15,756 bases of DNA, taken from NCBI GenBank assembly GCA_964657795.1, contig CAZZWS010000086.1:1-15756 (forward strand). Reading direction: 5' to 3'. Shown here one piece after another: positions 1-7,571 of the stretch. A program made the translations under genes and the position numbers. The DNA is from CAHJXF01 sp964657795 (GTDB taxonomy: Bacteria > Pseudomonadota > Gammaproteobacteria > Burkholderiales > Burkholderiaceae_D). The notes under the pieces are model-generated. The model saw only the letters and a list, made by a program, of their open reading frames with translations, searched no databases and had not been told where the DNA came from. Within the stretch, counting starts at the first letter, position 1. The number at the start of each line of letters is the position of its first letter.

Positions 1-243
1 GAGCCGTGCCAGTTGCGCCTTGTCACGACCGCTGTGCTCGACCAGATCGCGCTGCGTCGCGCCCGGACGACGTGCGAAGAAGCCGAGCACCTTCGCGTCC
101 ATGTGCGTGATGTCGTGAGGACCGTCGCGCAGGATGCGGTACTGCAGCGAGCGGTAGTCGTGCATCACAGCGTGCACGAGTTCCAGCACGTCGTCTTCCG
201 ACGCACTGGACGACTGGTTGACAATGTCCACTTTGTTTCTCAT
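1..243 (-). CDS. MarR-family transcriptional regulator (N-terminal part, cut by window edge)
   Basis: Reading the minus strand from an ATG at 243 gives an open frame that runs off the left edge after 81 codons. It begins MRNKVDIVNQ and contains ITHMDAKVLGFFARRPGATQ followed by RDLVEHSGRDKAQLARL. This matches the start of the winged-helix domain in MarR-type regulators: the 'PGATQxDL..HSGRDKAQLARL' segment is the helix-turn-helix. An in-frame ATG at 255 or a TTG at 261 are alternative starts. None has a clear ribosome binding site, so a leaderless or very short leader is possible. The gene is divergent from a siderophore-interacting protein, and a palindrome covers the start region, so autoregulation and control of that neighbour are likely (inference). 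MarR proteins bind DNA as dimers and usually release it on binding a small ligand. The ligand-binding C-terminal half is not visible here. Confidence 0.78.
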   Translation of the reverse strand, partial: MRNKVDIVNQSSSASEDDVLELVHAVMHDYRSLQYRILRDGPHDITHMDAKVLGFFARRPGATQRDLVEHSGRDKAQLARL

Positions 244-266
244 GATGGATGACATTATCAATCATG
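241..266. promoter_or_regulatory. Candidate operator: 26-bp imperfect palindrome between marR and siderophore gene
   Basis: The outer arms are CATGAT (241-246) and ATCATG (261-266). Over the full 26 bp, 10 of 13 base pairs match their reverse complement. It covers both possible marR ATGs and lies just upstream of the most likely start (282) of the divergent reductase gene. A GATAAT at 254-259 on the minus strand could be a -10 element inside it. The position and size suit a MarR dimer, but binding is inferred. Confidence 0.5.
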
Positions 267-281
267 TTCGGGAATCACGCC

Positions 282-1031
282 ATGTCATTGCAATCGACGA
301 CCGTCACCGCCAGCCGCGTCCAGCGCGTACGCCACGAACTCAAGCGTCGCCCGGTCACGGTCGTTCGCGTCGAGACCATCACGCCACACTTCCGCAGCAT
401 CACGTTCCGCGACGACTCGCTCGCCGACTTCGTCAGCGCGTCGTTCGACGACCACGTCAAGTTCATCCTCGACGCGGACACCGCCCCGCCGACGATGCGC
501 GACTACACGCCGCGTCGCTTCGATCGTGCGGCGCGCGAGCTGACGATCGAGTTCGCGCTGCACGGTGACGGCCCCGTCTCCGACTGGGCGGCGCAGGCCA
601 AAATCGGCCAGAGCGCGACGATCGGCGGGCCGAAGGGTTCGCTGATCGTGCCGACCGACTACGACTGGCATCTGCTGATCGCCGACGAGACGGGCCTGCC
701 GGCGATCGCACGTCGCCTCGAGGAACTGCCCGCGAGCGCGACCGCGCTGGTCTTCGCGGCAGTAGGCGACGCGGCCGATCGTCGCGTCTTCGCGAGCAGC
801 GCCGACGTGACCGCCCGTTGGTTCGACACGCTCCCCGCGCTGATCGCGGCGGTCCGCGAACGGTCGTTGCCGGCCGGCGACGGCTACGCGTGGTGTGCCG
901 GCGAAGCGACGGCGATGGCCTCGCTGCGGCGCATCCTGGTCGACGACAAGGGCCACGATCGTCACGCCATCCGCGCGGCGGCTTACTGGAAACAGGGCAG
1001 CGCCGCGCATCACGAGAACCTCGACGGCTGA
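282..1031 (+). CDS. Siderophore-interacting protein (FAD-dependent ferric-chelate reductase, ViuB/YqjH family)
   Basis: This 249-residue protein probably reduces ferric siderophores in the cytoplasm with NAD(P)H through bound FAD, releasing iron. An N-terminal flavin-binding barrel carries the R-x-Y-T motif in RDYTPRRF (about residues 73-80). It is followed by GPKGSL and a C-terminal NAD(P)H-binding domain with YAWCAGEATAM. The protein ends with the family's YWKxGxxxxH tail (YWKQGSAAHHENLDG). Length is near the family's usual 240-280. ATG 282 is chosen because GGGAA lies about 8 bases upstream and because the earlier in-frame ATGs (249, 264) fall inside the palindrome. The gene is divergent from a MarR-type regulator. 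Its last 22 bases overlap the end of the convergent MFS gene. Regulation by the MarR neighbour, and indirectly by iron, is inferred. Confidence 0.85.
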   Translation: MSLQSTTVTASRVQRVRHELKRRPVTVVRVETITPHFRSITFRDDSLADFVSASFDDHVKFILDADTAPPTMRDYTPRRFDRAARELTIEFALHGDGPVSDWAAQAKIGQSATIGGPKGSLIVPTDYDWHLLIADETGLPAIARRLEELPASATALVFAAVGDAADRRVFASSADVTARWFDTLPALIAAVRERSLPAGDGYAWCAGEATAMASLRRILVDDKGHDRHAIRAAAYWKQGSAAHHENLDG

Positions 1032-2284
1032 CGCGGACCGTCGTTGTTCTGGAGCACCGTGAGCTGACGTCGCAGGGCCCACGCGAGCAACGCGCTGACC
1101 ACGATCGCCACGATGCCGAACCAGCCCAGCACCGGCATCCGCGTCAACGCGCCGCGCGACGTCGAGCCCAGCATCTGGCTCGACGCGATCAGCATCAGGC
1201 CCGACGCGCCCTGGTTGACCGCGCCGGCGAGCGACATGAAGCGGCCACGCGTTTCCCCCCGCGAGACGAGCGAGCTGATCGTCTGCACGAGCACGATGCG
1301 GCCGTTGACCGAGACGAGGAAGGCGCCGAACAGCAGCATGGCCGGCAGCGTGACCGGCAGCTTCACGAAGAACAGCCAGAACACGACGACGGCGAAGGCA
1401 CTCATCCACCAGAACATGCGGATGGCGCCGACCCGGCTCGCGAGGAATGCGTTGGCCTGCGACGAACAGAGGCCGACGACGCCGCCCACCATCCAGATGT
1501 ATTTGAGCTCGCTCTCGTCGTAGCCCAGGTTGTGGACGATGAAGGTCGCGAGGTTGGCGGCCATCACGTGCGTGGACGAGAACGTCAACGCGGTCATCGC
1601 AAGCAGGATCAACGTGCTCGGCAAGCGCAGCATCCCTGCGAACTCGCTCATCACCTGGCCAAAGTTGTGGCGTCGTCGCTGGCCGAGGCCGGTCGGCAGG
1701 TTGATCACCGCGAAGACCGCCAGCACGAGGCCGAACGCCGCCGCGGCGACCATCATCGCGCGCCAGCCGACGAGGTTGGCCGTGGTCAGCGCGAGCGGCA
1801 CGCCCATGATCAGCGCGAAGCTCGACCCCGCCGCGACGACGCCCATGGCGCGAGCGCGCGCGGCCGACGCGGTGGTGTCGCCGACGATCGCGAGACCGAT
1901 CGCCGCGGCCGGTCCTCCGCAGAGGCCGGCCAGCAACCGGCACACCATCAGGTCGTCGAGCGACGTCGCCAGCGCGGCGAGGCCGGTCGAGATCGCGAGT
2001 CCGGCCAGCGTCGTCGCGAGCGCGACGCGGCGGTCGAAGCGATCCACGATCAGGGCGCCCGCGAGTCCCGCGATCGCCGCCGCGAAGAGGAAGACGCTGC
2101 TGAGGTAGCCGAGTTCGTGCGCCGGAAAGCGCAGGCTCGCCGAGAGCTCCGGACCGAGCGGCAGCAACATGGACCCCTCGAGGACGACGAAGAACTGCAC
2201 GGCGGCGACGAGGACGATCGCCTGCCGTGCCGTGCGCCAGTCGATTGCGGAGAGTGGTGTGCCTTCGGGAAGCGGCGGACTCAA
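1010..2284 (-). CDS. MFS transporter
   Basis: About 424 residues and strongly hydrophobic, with roughly twelve membrane segments, as expected for a major facilitator superfamily carrier in the inner membrane. The first segment is AIVLVAAVQFFVVLEGSMLL. The cytoplasmic loop 2-3 signature appears as GALIVDRFDRR (about residues 76-86), close to the drug/proton antiporter type motif A (GxxxDRxxRR). Substrate is not deducible. Proximity to an iron-chelate reductase permits, but does not show, a siderophore or metabolite role. The start is taken as TTG 2284, whose TTGA overlaps the stop of the upstream DUF3429 gene. The frame is open further upstream, but that part is arginine- and proline-rich and reads as a shadow of DUF3429. 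The 3' end overlaps the convergent reductase gene by 22 bp. Start confidence is moderate. Confidence 0.85.
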   Translation of the reverse strand: MSPPLPEGTPLSAIDWRTARQAIVLVAAVQFFVVLEGSMLLPLGPELSASLRFPAHELGYLSSVFLFAAAIAGLAGALIVDRFDRRVALATTLAGLAISTGLAALATSLDDLMVCRLLAGLCGGPAAAIGLAIVGDTTASAARARAMGVVAAGSSFALIMGVPLALTTANLVGWRAMMVAAAAFGLVLAVFAVINLPTGLGQRRRHNFGQVMSEFAGMLRLPSTLILLAMTALTFSSTHVMAANLATFIVHNLGYDESELKYIWMVGGVVGLCSSQANAFLASRVGAIRMFWWMSAFAVVVFWLFFVKLPVTLPAMLLFGAFLVSVNGRIVLVQTISSLVSRGETRGRFMSLAGAVNQGASGLMLIASSQMLGSTSRGALTRMPVLGWFGIVAIVVSALLAWALRRQLTVLQNNDGPRQPSRFS

Positions 2285-2724
2285 CTGCCGAACGCGCCGA
2301 CGAGGCAGCACAGGGCCGCCGGGATCGTCAGGCCTCGTCTCAGGGGCAGCCACGCGGCGACGCCTTCGCGGGTGTAGACGCGGCGATCGACGAGGTAGCA
2401 GACGGCCAGCATCAGCGCCTGCATCACGAGGCCGCTGCGGAACGGCACGAGGACCGCGACCCACGCGACGATCGACGGCACGACGCCCCAGACGAACAGG
2501 CTCGTCGCCGGATGCTCCTGCCGGAAGCCCAGTCCCCAGTGGATCGCCCCGATGAACGACACGACGACGGCCGCATAGGTGGACAACGCGAGCGACGCAC
2601 CGGGCCGCAGGTCCGCATCGATCGTCCAGACCAGCAGCGCGCCGACGACGAACGGCACCAGCGCGACATAGCCGAGGACGGTGGCGATGCGGACGGGCGG
2701 CGTGGCGGGCGCGGGCAGTGGCAT
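2281..2724 (-). CDS. DUF3429 family membrane protein
   Basis: 147 residues with four or five membrane segments: ATVLGYVALVPFVVGALLVW, a segment ending SFIGAIHWGLG, LFVWGVVPSIVAWVAVLV, VMQALMLAVCYLVDRRVY and a final TIPAALCCLVGAF. The IHWGLG and CYLVDRR patterns are typical of DUF3429, a small inner-membrane family of unknown function with mitochondrial relatives (TMEM69). It starts at ATG 2724; the base run just upstream has no strong ribosome binding site. It is the first gene of a two-gene minus-strand unit: its TGA overlaps the probable TTG start of the MFS gene, which suggests translational coupling. No function can be assigned beyond membrane location. Confidence 0.82.
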   Translation of the reverse strand: MPLPAPATPPVRIATVLGYVALVPFVVGALLVWTIDADLRPGASLALSTYAAVVVSFIGAIHWGLGFRQEHPATSLFVWGVVPSIVAWVAVLVPFRSGLVMQALMLAVCYLVDRRVYTREGVAAWLPLRRGLTIPAALCCLVGAFGS

Positions 2725-3090
2725 GGGAGCGGGGCGTATCGAAATGAAGCGGTGACGGCGGCCGGCGCGCGATTCATAGCGAAAGCGACTGTGACCGCGG
2801 CGCGGAGAGTAGCGCCTGGCGGCCGGAGCCGGAAGCCGCGCGTGCCATCAAGTCGCGCAGCGGTCTTACACGGTAGTCGATAAGCGGCGGCACCGGACGC
2901 TGGACATCTCCCTCGTATCGATGGCGCGTGCCCCGCCGCACGTCAGGATGCCCGATTGCGGCATCATCATGGCTCGCGCGGAGGGTGATCGTGGACACGG
3001 GACCCGACGCGAAATCGGATAACCGCCGCCGGCCGTCGCGAAGCCGCCTTCTTCGCGCGAGCGCCAGCCCAGGACAGGAAAATCGACTTC
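2725..3090. other. Intergenic region between divergent DUF3429/MFS unit and S9 peptidase
   Basis: 366 bases with no gene I can support. A 74-codon minus-strand frame (2774-2998) matches nothing recognisable. Promoters for both divergent units should lie here, but no convincing -35/-10 pair was seen; GATAAC near 3018 is the nearest -10-like string. A weak ribosome binding site (caggacagg) precedes the peptidase ATG. Confidence 0.5.
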
Positions 3091-5640
3091 ATGCAGATCG
3101 CCAATCCCAGGGGCATCGTGCCCCTGCTCGCAGGGGTGTTCGCCCTGGCGCTCACCATCGCCGCATACCCGGCTGTCGCGGCAGGCACGCCGGTGGCCCC
3201 GCCACCGTCCGCGCCATCGTCCGGCTACGACCAACCTCCGAAGTTCATCCTCGACGTCCTGCACGCGCCGCCGGCGCCCGTGCCTTTCGTGAGCCCGACG
3301 CGGGCGTCGATGCTGCTGGTGTCCTGGCGCGAATTCCCGCCGATGGCGCGGGTCGCCACGCCGATCCTGAAACTGGCCGGCTCGCGTATCGAGATCGCCA
3401 ATCACAGCAAGCACGACACGCCCGGTGGCTACGGCATCACCCCCTGCGCGACGTCGTTCGAACTCGTCGCGCTGCCGGGCGGCGCCAGCGTCCCGGTGCG
3501 CCTGCCGGCGGATGCCTGCCCCGGTCGGCCGTTCTGGGCGGCCGACGGCAAGCGCTTCGCATTCGCCAACTCGGCGCACGACGCGGTCGAACTGTGGATC
3601 GGCGACGCCGCCACCGGCGCGCTGCGCAAAGTGCCGGGGGTCAGCCTCAACCCGATGCTCGACGACGCGCTGCAGTGGATGCCCGACCACAAGGCGCTGC
3701 TGGTCAAGGCCGTGCCCGACCACCTCGGCGCACCCCCGGCGGAACCCGCGGTCGCGGCCGGTCCGAGCATCCAGGACACGGGCGGCAGCACCGGTGAGAG
3801 CAGCACCTACGAGAACCGCGACACGCTCAAGAACAAGCACGACGAGGATCTCTTCGACTACTACGCAGCGTCGCAGATCGCGCTCGTCGATGCGACGACG
3901 CTCGCCGTCACGCGCCTCGGCAAGCCCGCCAATCACGAACTGGTGGTCTCCGCGCCCGACAGCCGGCACGTGCTGGTCGCGACGATCCACAAGCCGTATT
4001 CCTACGTCACCACGCACGAGCGTTTCCCGCGCGAGATCGAGGTCTGGGATCTCGGCAAGCGCCCTGCGGAGATCGCGAAGATCGCCTCCATTCCGCTGAC
4101 CGACCGGGTGCCGGTCGCGGGCGTGCCGACCGGGCCGCGCGAGTTCGCGTGGCGCGCCGACGAGCCGGCGACCCTGGTCTGGGCCGAGGCCCTGGACGGC
4201 GGCGACTGGAAGGTCAAGGTCCCGCGACGCGACAAGGTCTTCCTGCAGAAGGCGCCGTTCGACGCGCCGCCGGTCGAGGTGGCGCGGACCGAGCAGCGCT
4301 TCACGGGCTTCCTGTGGACGGAGCGCGCCGACACCGCGTTGATGGAGGAGGACGACGAGAACCGTCACTGGCATCGCACGTTCGTCGTGGACGTCGATCA
4401 CCCGCAGTCGGCGCCGCCCGTGCTGTGGGATCTGTCGAGCGACGAAAAGTACGCGGACCCGGGCAAGCCGGTGTTTCGGCAGCAGGCCGACGGCCGGTAC
4501 CTGGTCCGAATGCAGGGCGACGCCCTGTATCTGTCGGGTACCGGCGCCTCGCCCGCAGGCGATCGTCCGTTCCTCGACAAGCTCGATCTGAAGACGCGTA
4601 AATCGGTGCGACTGTTTCGCAGCGATGCGGATTCGTTCGAACGCTTCCTGGCGTTCACCGACGACGACGAGCGTCGATTCCTGACCTGGCACCAGTCCGC
4701 CACGACGCCGCCCAATGCGTTGCTGCGCAGTCTCGGAGACTCCGCGGCCCCGATCGATGGGCCCGCGGGCGAGGCGACGTTCGCTTCGACGCGTGTCGCC
4801 GTCACCCACTTTCCCGATCCGACGCCGGCGGTGCGGGCCATCAGGAAGCGACTCGTGACGTACAAGCGCGCCGACGGCGTCGACCTGTCGTTCACGCTCT
4901 ACACGCCGCCCGGCTACGTGGAAGGCACGCGCGTGCCGACGATCCTCTACGCCTATCCGCTCGATTTCGCCGACGCGTCCAAGGCCGGTCAGGTCTCCGG
5001 ATCGCAGGCCACCTTCACGCGCCTGCGGCAGTACCAGCTTCTGCTGCTCGCCGGCTACGCCATCATCGACCGCGCTTCGTTCCCCGTCATCGGCGACCCC
5101 AGGAAGGCGTACGACACCTACCTCGAACAGCTCGTCGCCGACGCGAAAGCCGCGGTGGACGAGGCGGTCCGTCTCGGCGTGGCCGACCCGGACCGGATCG
5201 GCGTGACGGGCTACAGCCACGGCGCCCTGATGACGGTCAACCTGCTGGCGCACTCCGACCTGTTCCGCGCCGGCGTCGCGACCAGCGGCTCGTACAACAA
5301 GACGCTGACGCCGTTCGGTTTCCAGAGCGAGCGTCGCTCGGTCTGGGAGGCGCCGGACGTCTACGCGAAGGTGTCGCCGTTCTTCGTGGCCGACAAGATC
5401 AAGCTGCCCGTGCTGATCATCCACGGTGCGGAGGATGCCAATCCCGGCACCACGCCGCTGCAGGCGACGAAGCTCTACGAAGCCATCCGCGGCAACGGGG
5501 GCACCGCACGCCTGGTGATGCTGCCCAACGAGCCGCACTGGTACTCGGCGATGGAGTCGCAGGAGCAGCAGATCCAGGAGATGCTGCGCTGGTTCGACCA
5601 GTACGTGAAGAACGCGCCGCCGAAGGCGCCGGGGGCGTAA
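3091..5640 (+). CDS. Secreted S9-family serine peptidase (glutamyl endopeptidase-like)
   Basis: 849 residues. The N-terminus has a typical Sec signal: a few charged or polar residues, then GIVPLLAGVFALALTIAA and likely cleavage after AVAA (about residue 31). A Pro/Ala-rich linker follows. Residues of about 50-570 form the beta-propeller-type domain; the C-terminal alpha/beta-hydrolase domain starts near 590. The catalytic triad is visible: Ser709 in GVTGYSHGALMT, Asp782 in HGAEDANPGT, and His816 in NEPHWYSAMES. HGAEDxNPGT and NEPHWYSAMES resemble the S9 glutamyl endopeptidase branch rather than classic prolyl oligopeptidase. It probably cleaves peptides in the periplasm or outside the cell. 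The beta-propeller usually restricts substrates to short peptides. It stands alone on the plus strand, with its own start after a cagga-like site. Specificity for Glu is inferred from similarity only. Confidence 0.9.
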   Translation: MQIANPRGIVPLLAGVFALALTIAAYPAVAAGTPVAPPPSAPSSGYDQPPKFILDVLHAPPAPVPFVSPTRASMLLVSWREFPPMARVATPILKLAGSRIEIANHSKHDTPGGYGITPCATSFELVALPGGASVPVRLPADACPGRPFWAADGKRFAFANSAHDAVELWIGDAATGALRKVPGVSLNPMLDDALQWMPDHKALLVKAVPDHLGAPPAEPAVAAGPSIQDTGGSTGESSTYENRDTLKNKHDEDLFDYYAASQIALVDATTLAVTRLGKPANHELVVSAPDSRHVLVATIHKPYSYVTTHERFPREIEVWDLGKRPAEIAKIASIPLTDRVPVAGVPTGPREFAWRADEPATLVWAEALDGGDWKVKVPRRDKVFLQKAPFDAPPVEVARTEQRFTGFLWTERADTALMEEDDENRHWHRTFVVDVDHPQSAPPVLWDLSSDEKYADPGKPVFRQQADGRYLVRMQGDALYLSGTGASPAGDRPFLDKLDLKTRKSVRLFRSDADSFERFLAFTDDDERRFLTWHQSATTPPNALLRSLGDSAAPIDGPAGEATFASTRVAVTHFPDPTPAVRAIRKRLVTYKRADGVDLSFTLYTPPGYVEGTRVPTILYAYPLDFADASKAGQVSGSQATFTRLRQYQLLLLAGYAIIDRASFPVIGDPRKAYDTYLEQLVADAKAAVDEAVRLGVADPDRIGVTGYSHGALMTVNLLAHSDLFRAGVATSGSYNKTLTPFGFQSERRSVWEAPDVYAKVSPFFVADKIKLPVLIIHGAEDANPGTTPLQATKLYEAIRGNGGTARLVMLPNEPHWYSAMESQEQQIQEMLRWFDQYVKNAPPKAPGA

Positions 5641-5680
5641 GGCGCCTGCGCCGGTCCTCGGGCGCGCGATGTCAGAGGGG

Positions 5681-5723
5681 TTTTTTTGGTTAGGGACGTG
5701 CAATCGTTGCTTTGTCAACCAAA
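5681..5723. terminator. Poly-T run and long-loop inverted repeat downstream of the S9 peptidase
   Basis: Seven T residues (5681-5687) lie 40 bases after the peptidase stop. The arms TTTGGTT (5685-5691) and AACCAAA (5717-5723) are perfectly complementary with a 25-base loop. A strong GC stem does not directly precede the T run, so intrinsic termination is only possible, not clear. Confidence 0.3.
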
Positions 5724-5727
5724 TTGG

Positions 5728-5747
5728 GTCCCGGCCTTCGCCGGGAC
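5728..5747. repeat. REP-like perfect hairpin between convergent genes (possible bidirectional terminator)
   Basis: Perfect 8-bp stem GTCCCGGC / GCCGGGAC with a CTTC loop, between the convergent peptidase and xth genes. The flanking 'TTGGGTCCCGGCCTTCGC' form resembles short dispersed extragenic palindromes common in proteobacteria. On the minus strand the stem is followed by CCCAATTT, a weak T-tract, so it may also end xth transcription. Repeat-family membership is inferred from the look of the sequence. Confidence 0.5.
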
Positions 5748-5774
5748 GACATCACGCAGAGCGGCGCGCCCATT

Positions 5775-6686
5775 TCAACGCCGGGCGCTGTCGTAGTCGA
5801 TCGTCAGCGGCGCATGGTCGGAAAAGCGCGTTTCCTTCCAGACGCTCGCCCGCCTCGCGCGCGCCGCGAGGCCGGGCGTCGCGATCTGGTAGTCGATACG
5901 CCATCCGACGTTGTTCGCCCAGGCCTGGCCGCGGTTGCTCCACCACGTGTAGCTCTCGCCGGTCGTCTCGGGATGCAGCCGTCGATAGACGTCGACCCAG
6001 CCGAGTTCGTCGAATACGCGCGACAGCCATGCGCGTTCTTCGGGCAGGAAGCCGGAATGGGTCCGGTTGCTGCGCCAGTTCTTCAGGTCGATCTCGCGAT
6101 GCGCGATGTTCCAGTCGCCGCAGATCACGAACTCGCGACCGGTCTCTTCGCTTTCGCGCTTCAATGCCGCCAGGTGCGGCATGAATTCATCGAGGAAACG
6201 GAACTTGGCTTCCTGCCGTTCCGGCGAGCTCGATCCCGACGGCATGTAGAGGCTGATGACCGACAGCTTGTCGGCCACGCCGTCGCGCGACATCCGATCG
6301 AAGTCCGCCCGCACGTAGCGACCCTCGGCGTCGAACTCCCGTGAGCGAAAGCCGACCTGCGTGCTGGCCGGCGGTACGCGGGCGTAGAGGCCGGCGCCGC
6401 TATAGCCCTTCTTTTCGGCGTAATGAAACCAGCCGGTGTGCGTGACACTCGCCAGCAGATCGGCGGTCATGTCGGGCTCCTGCGCCTTCAGTTCCTGGAC
6501 GCAGATCACGTCGGCGTCCTGCTCGGCGAGCCACGTGAAGACGCCTTTGCGCGACGCCGATCGGATGCCGTTGAGATTCAGCGAGATAATTCGATGAAAG
6601 GCGCGTTCATCCGTGGGAGTCGGTGCCGGGCCACCGGCGAGGGCGAGCGTGGTGGATGGTGCGTTCCCATCGATGTCGGTGTTCAA
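5775..6686 (-). CDS. xth: Exodeoxyribonuclease III (AP endonuclease, ExoA/Xth family)
   Basis: 303 residues of the exonuclease-endonuclease-phosphatase fold. The enzyme cuts DNA at abasic sites and removes 3'-blocking groups in base excision repair. Visible catalytic elements: NLNGIRSA (37-44), metal-ligand Glu65 in VCVQELKAQ, Tyr147 in SLYMPSG, Asp191 and Asn193 in CGDWNIAH, and the SDH triad (289-291) near the C-terminus. Family members usually begin just before the first beta strand (M-x-I-I-S-x-N). Here the only available start in the open frame is TTG 6686, which adds about 31 residues rich in Ala, Thr and Pro without predicted function. No good ribosome binding site is seen. It is convergent to the peptidase and divergent from pyrE. 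Function is certain; the exact start is not. Confidence 0.93.
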   Translation of the reverse strand: MNTDIDGNAPSTTLALAGGPAPTPTDERAFHRIISLNLNGIRSASRKGVFTWLAEQDADVICVQELKAQEPDMTADLLASVTHTGWFHYAEKKGYSGAGLYARVPPASTQVGFRSREFDAEGRYVRADFDRMSRDGVADKLSVISLYMPSGSSSPERQEAKFRFLDEFMPHLAALKRESEETGREFVICGDWNIAHREIDLKNWRSNRTHSGFLPEERAWLSRVFDELGWVDVYRRLHPETTGESYTWWSNRGQAWANNVGWRIDYQIATPGLAARARRASVWKETRFSDHAPLTIDYDSARR

Positions 6687-6857
6687 AGGTATCGTGTCGG
6701 CTTGGTTGGCGCAGGGCGCGTTAATCTGCGCGCATCGACGTGACGCTTCGCGTCATTCGACGGCGTGGCGTCGCGGGTGCCATGTCCTGTCGTCGGGATC
6801 TAGCGTTGCACAAGACACGGACGTCCATCGACGCTTCGCGACCATGCACATAAACAC

Positions 6858-7571
6858 ATGACCGACTCCAGCAACCATCGCAGCCAGTTCATCGACTTCG
6901 CGCTCGCGGGTGGCGCGCTCGCGTTCGGTGAGTTCACCACCAAGGCCGGACGGCAGTCGCCGTACTTCTTCAACACGGGCCGCTTCGACAGCGGTGCGTC
7001 GGTCGGTGCGCTCGGCCGATTCTATGCGAAGGCCCTGGTTGCGGCCGAGCGCGAACGGGGCCTGAGCTTCGACATGCTGTTCGGGCCGGCCTACAAGGGC
7101 ATCACGCTCGCCGCGGCCACCGCGATGGCCCTGGCCGCGATGCCCGTCGACGAAGGCGGGCGCGACATCGGCTTCGCCTACAACCGCAAGGAAGCCAAGA
7201 CTCACGGCGATGCCGGCTTGCTGGTCGGCGCCAGGCTCGCGGGTCGCGTGGTCATCATCGACGACGTGCTGACCGACGGCGCGTCCAAGCGCGAATCGGT
7301 CGATATCATCCGCGCGGCCGGCGCCACGCCGGTCGCGGTCGTCATCGCGATGGACCGCATGGAACGCAAGGACGACAGCGGATCGACCGCCTCGGCGGTG
7401 CAGACCTTCGAGGCCGACTACGGCATCCCGGTGTTCGCCATCGCCAACCTCGACGATCTGATGGGCTGGTTCGCCGGGCGGACCGCCGGTGCGCTCGCGG
7501 CGCATGCCGATGCGGTGGCGGCCTATCGATCGCGCTACGGCGCTGGCGCACCGACCGGGGTCGCCGCATGA
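6858..7571 (+). CDS. pyrE: Orotate phosphoribosyltransferase
   Basis: 237 residues, slightly longer than the usual ~213. It joins orotate and PRPP to make OMP in pyrimidine synthesis, in the cytoplasm as a dimer. Visible motifs: FTTKAGRQSPYFFNTG (about 26-41, orotate-site loop), GPAYKGITLA (77-86), the flexible catalytic loop NRKEAKTHG (109-117), and the PRPP motif VVIIDDVLTDGASKRES (131-147). The PRPP motif normally ends T-A-G-T; here it is T-D-G-A (139-142). No Shine-Dalgarno sequence precedes ATG 6858. A minimal upstream ORF starts at 6844, and its TGA overlaps this ATG as ATGA. The last codon overlaps the next gene as ATGA, so both are probably co-transcribed. Divergent from xth across 171 bp. 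Confidence 0.95.
   Translation: MTDSSNHRSQFIDFALAGGALAFGEFTTKAGRQSPYFFNTGRFDSGASVGALGRFYAKALVAAERERGLSFDMLFGPAYKGITLAAATAMALAAMPVDEGGRDIGFAYNRKEAKTHGDAGLLVGARLAGRVVIIDDVLTDGASKRESVDIIRAAGATPVAVVIAMDRMERKDDSGSTASAVQTFEADYGIPVFAIANLDDLMGWFAGRTAGALAAHADAVAAYRSRYGAGAPTGVAA

Noticed and set aside
285..2377. Long frames overlapping the siderophore protein and MFS genes on the opposite strands
   Set aside because: Composition is that of shadows; no motifs, and the alternative frames give clear families.
2774..2998. 74-codon minus-strand frame in the DUF3429/peptidase gap
   Set aside because: No recognisable motif, signal or ribosome binding site; could be chance in GC-rich DNA.
2866..5718. 950-codon open frame on the minus strand opposite the S9 peptidase
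   Set aside because: The translation is Arg/Asp/Gly-rich with no domain, typical of the antisense shadow of a GC-rich gene; the plus strand has a full catalytic triad and signal peptide.
6844..6861. Five-codon upstream ORF (MHINT) overlapping the pyrE start as ATGA
   Set aside because: Tempting as a leader peptide for pyrimidine control, but it has no ribosome binding site, no attenuator hairpin with T-run, and only one such signal. Left as a note under pyrE.
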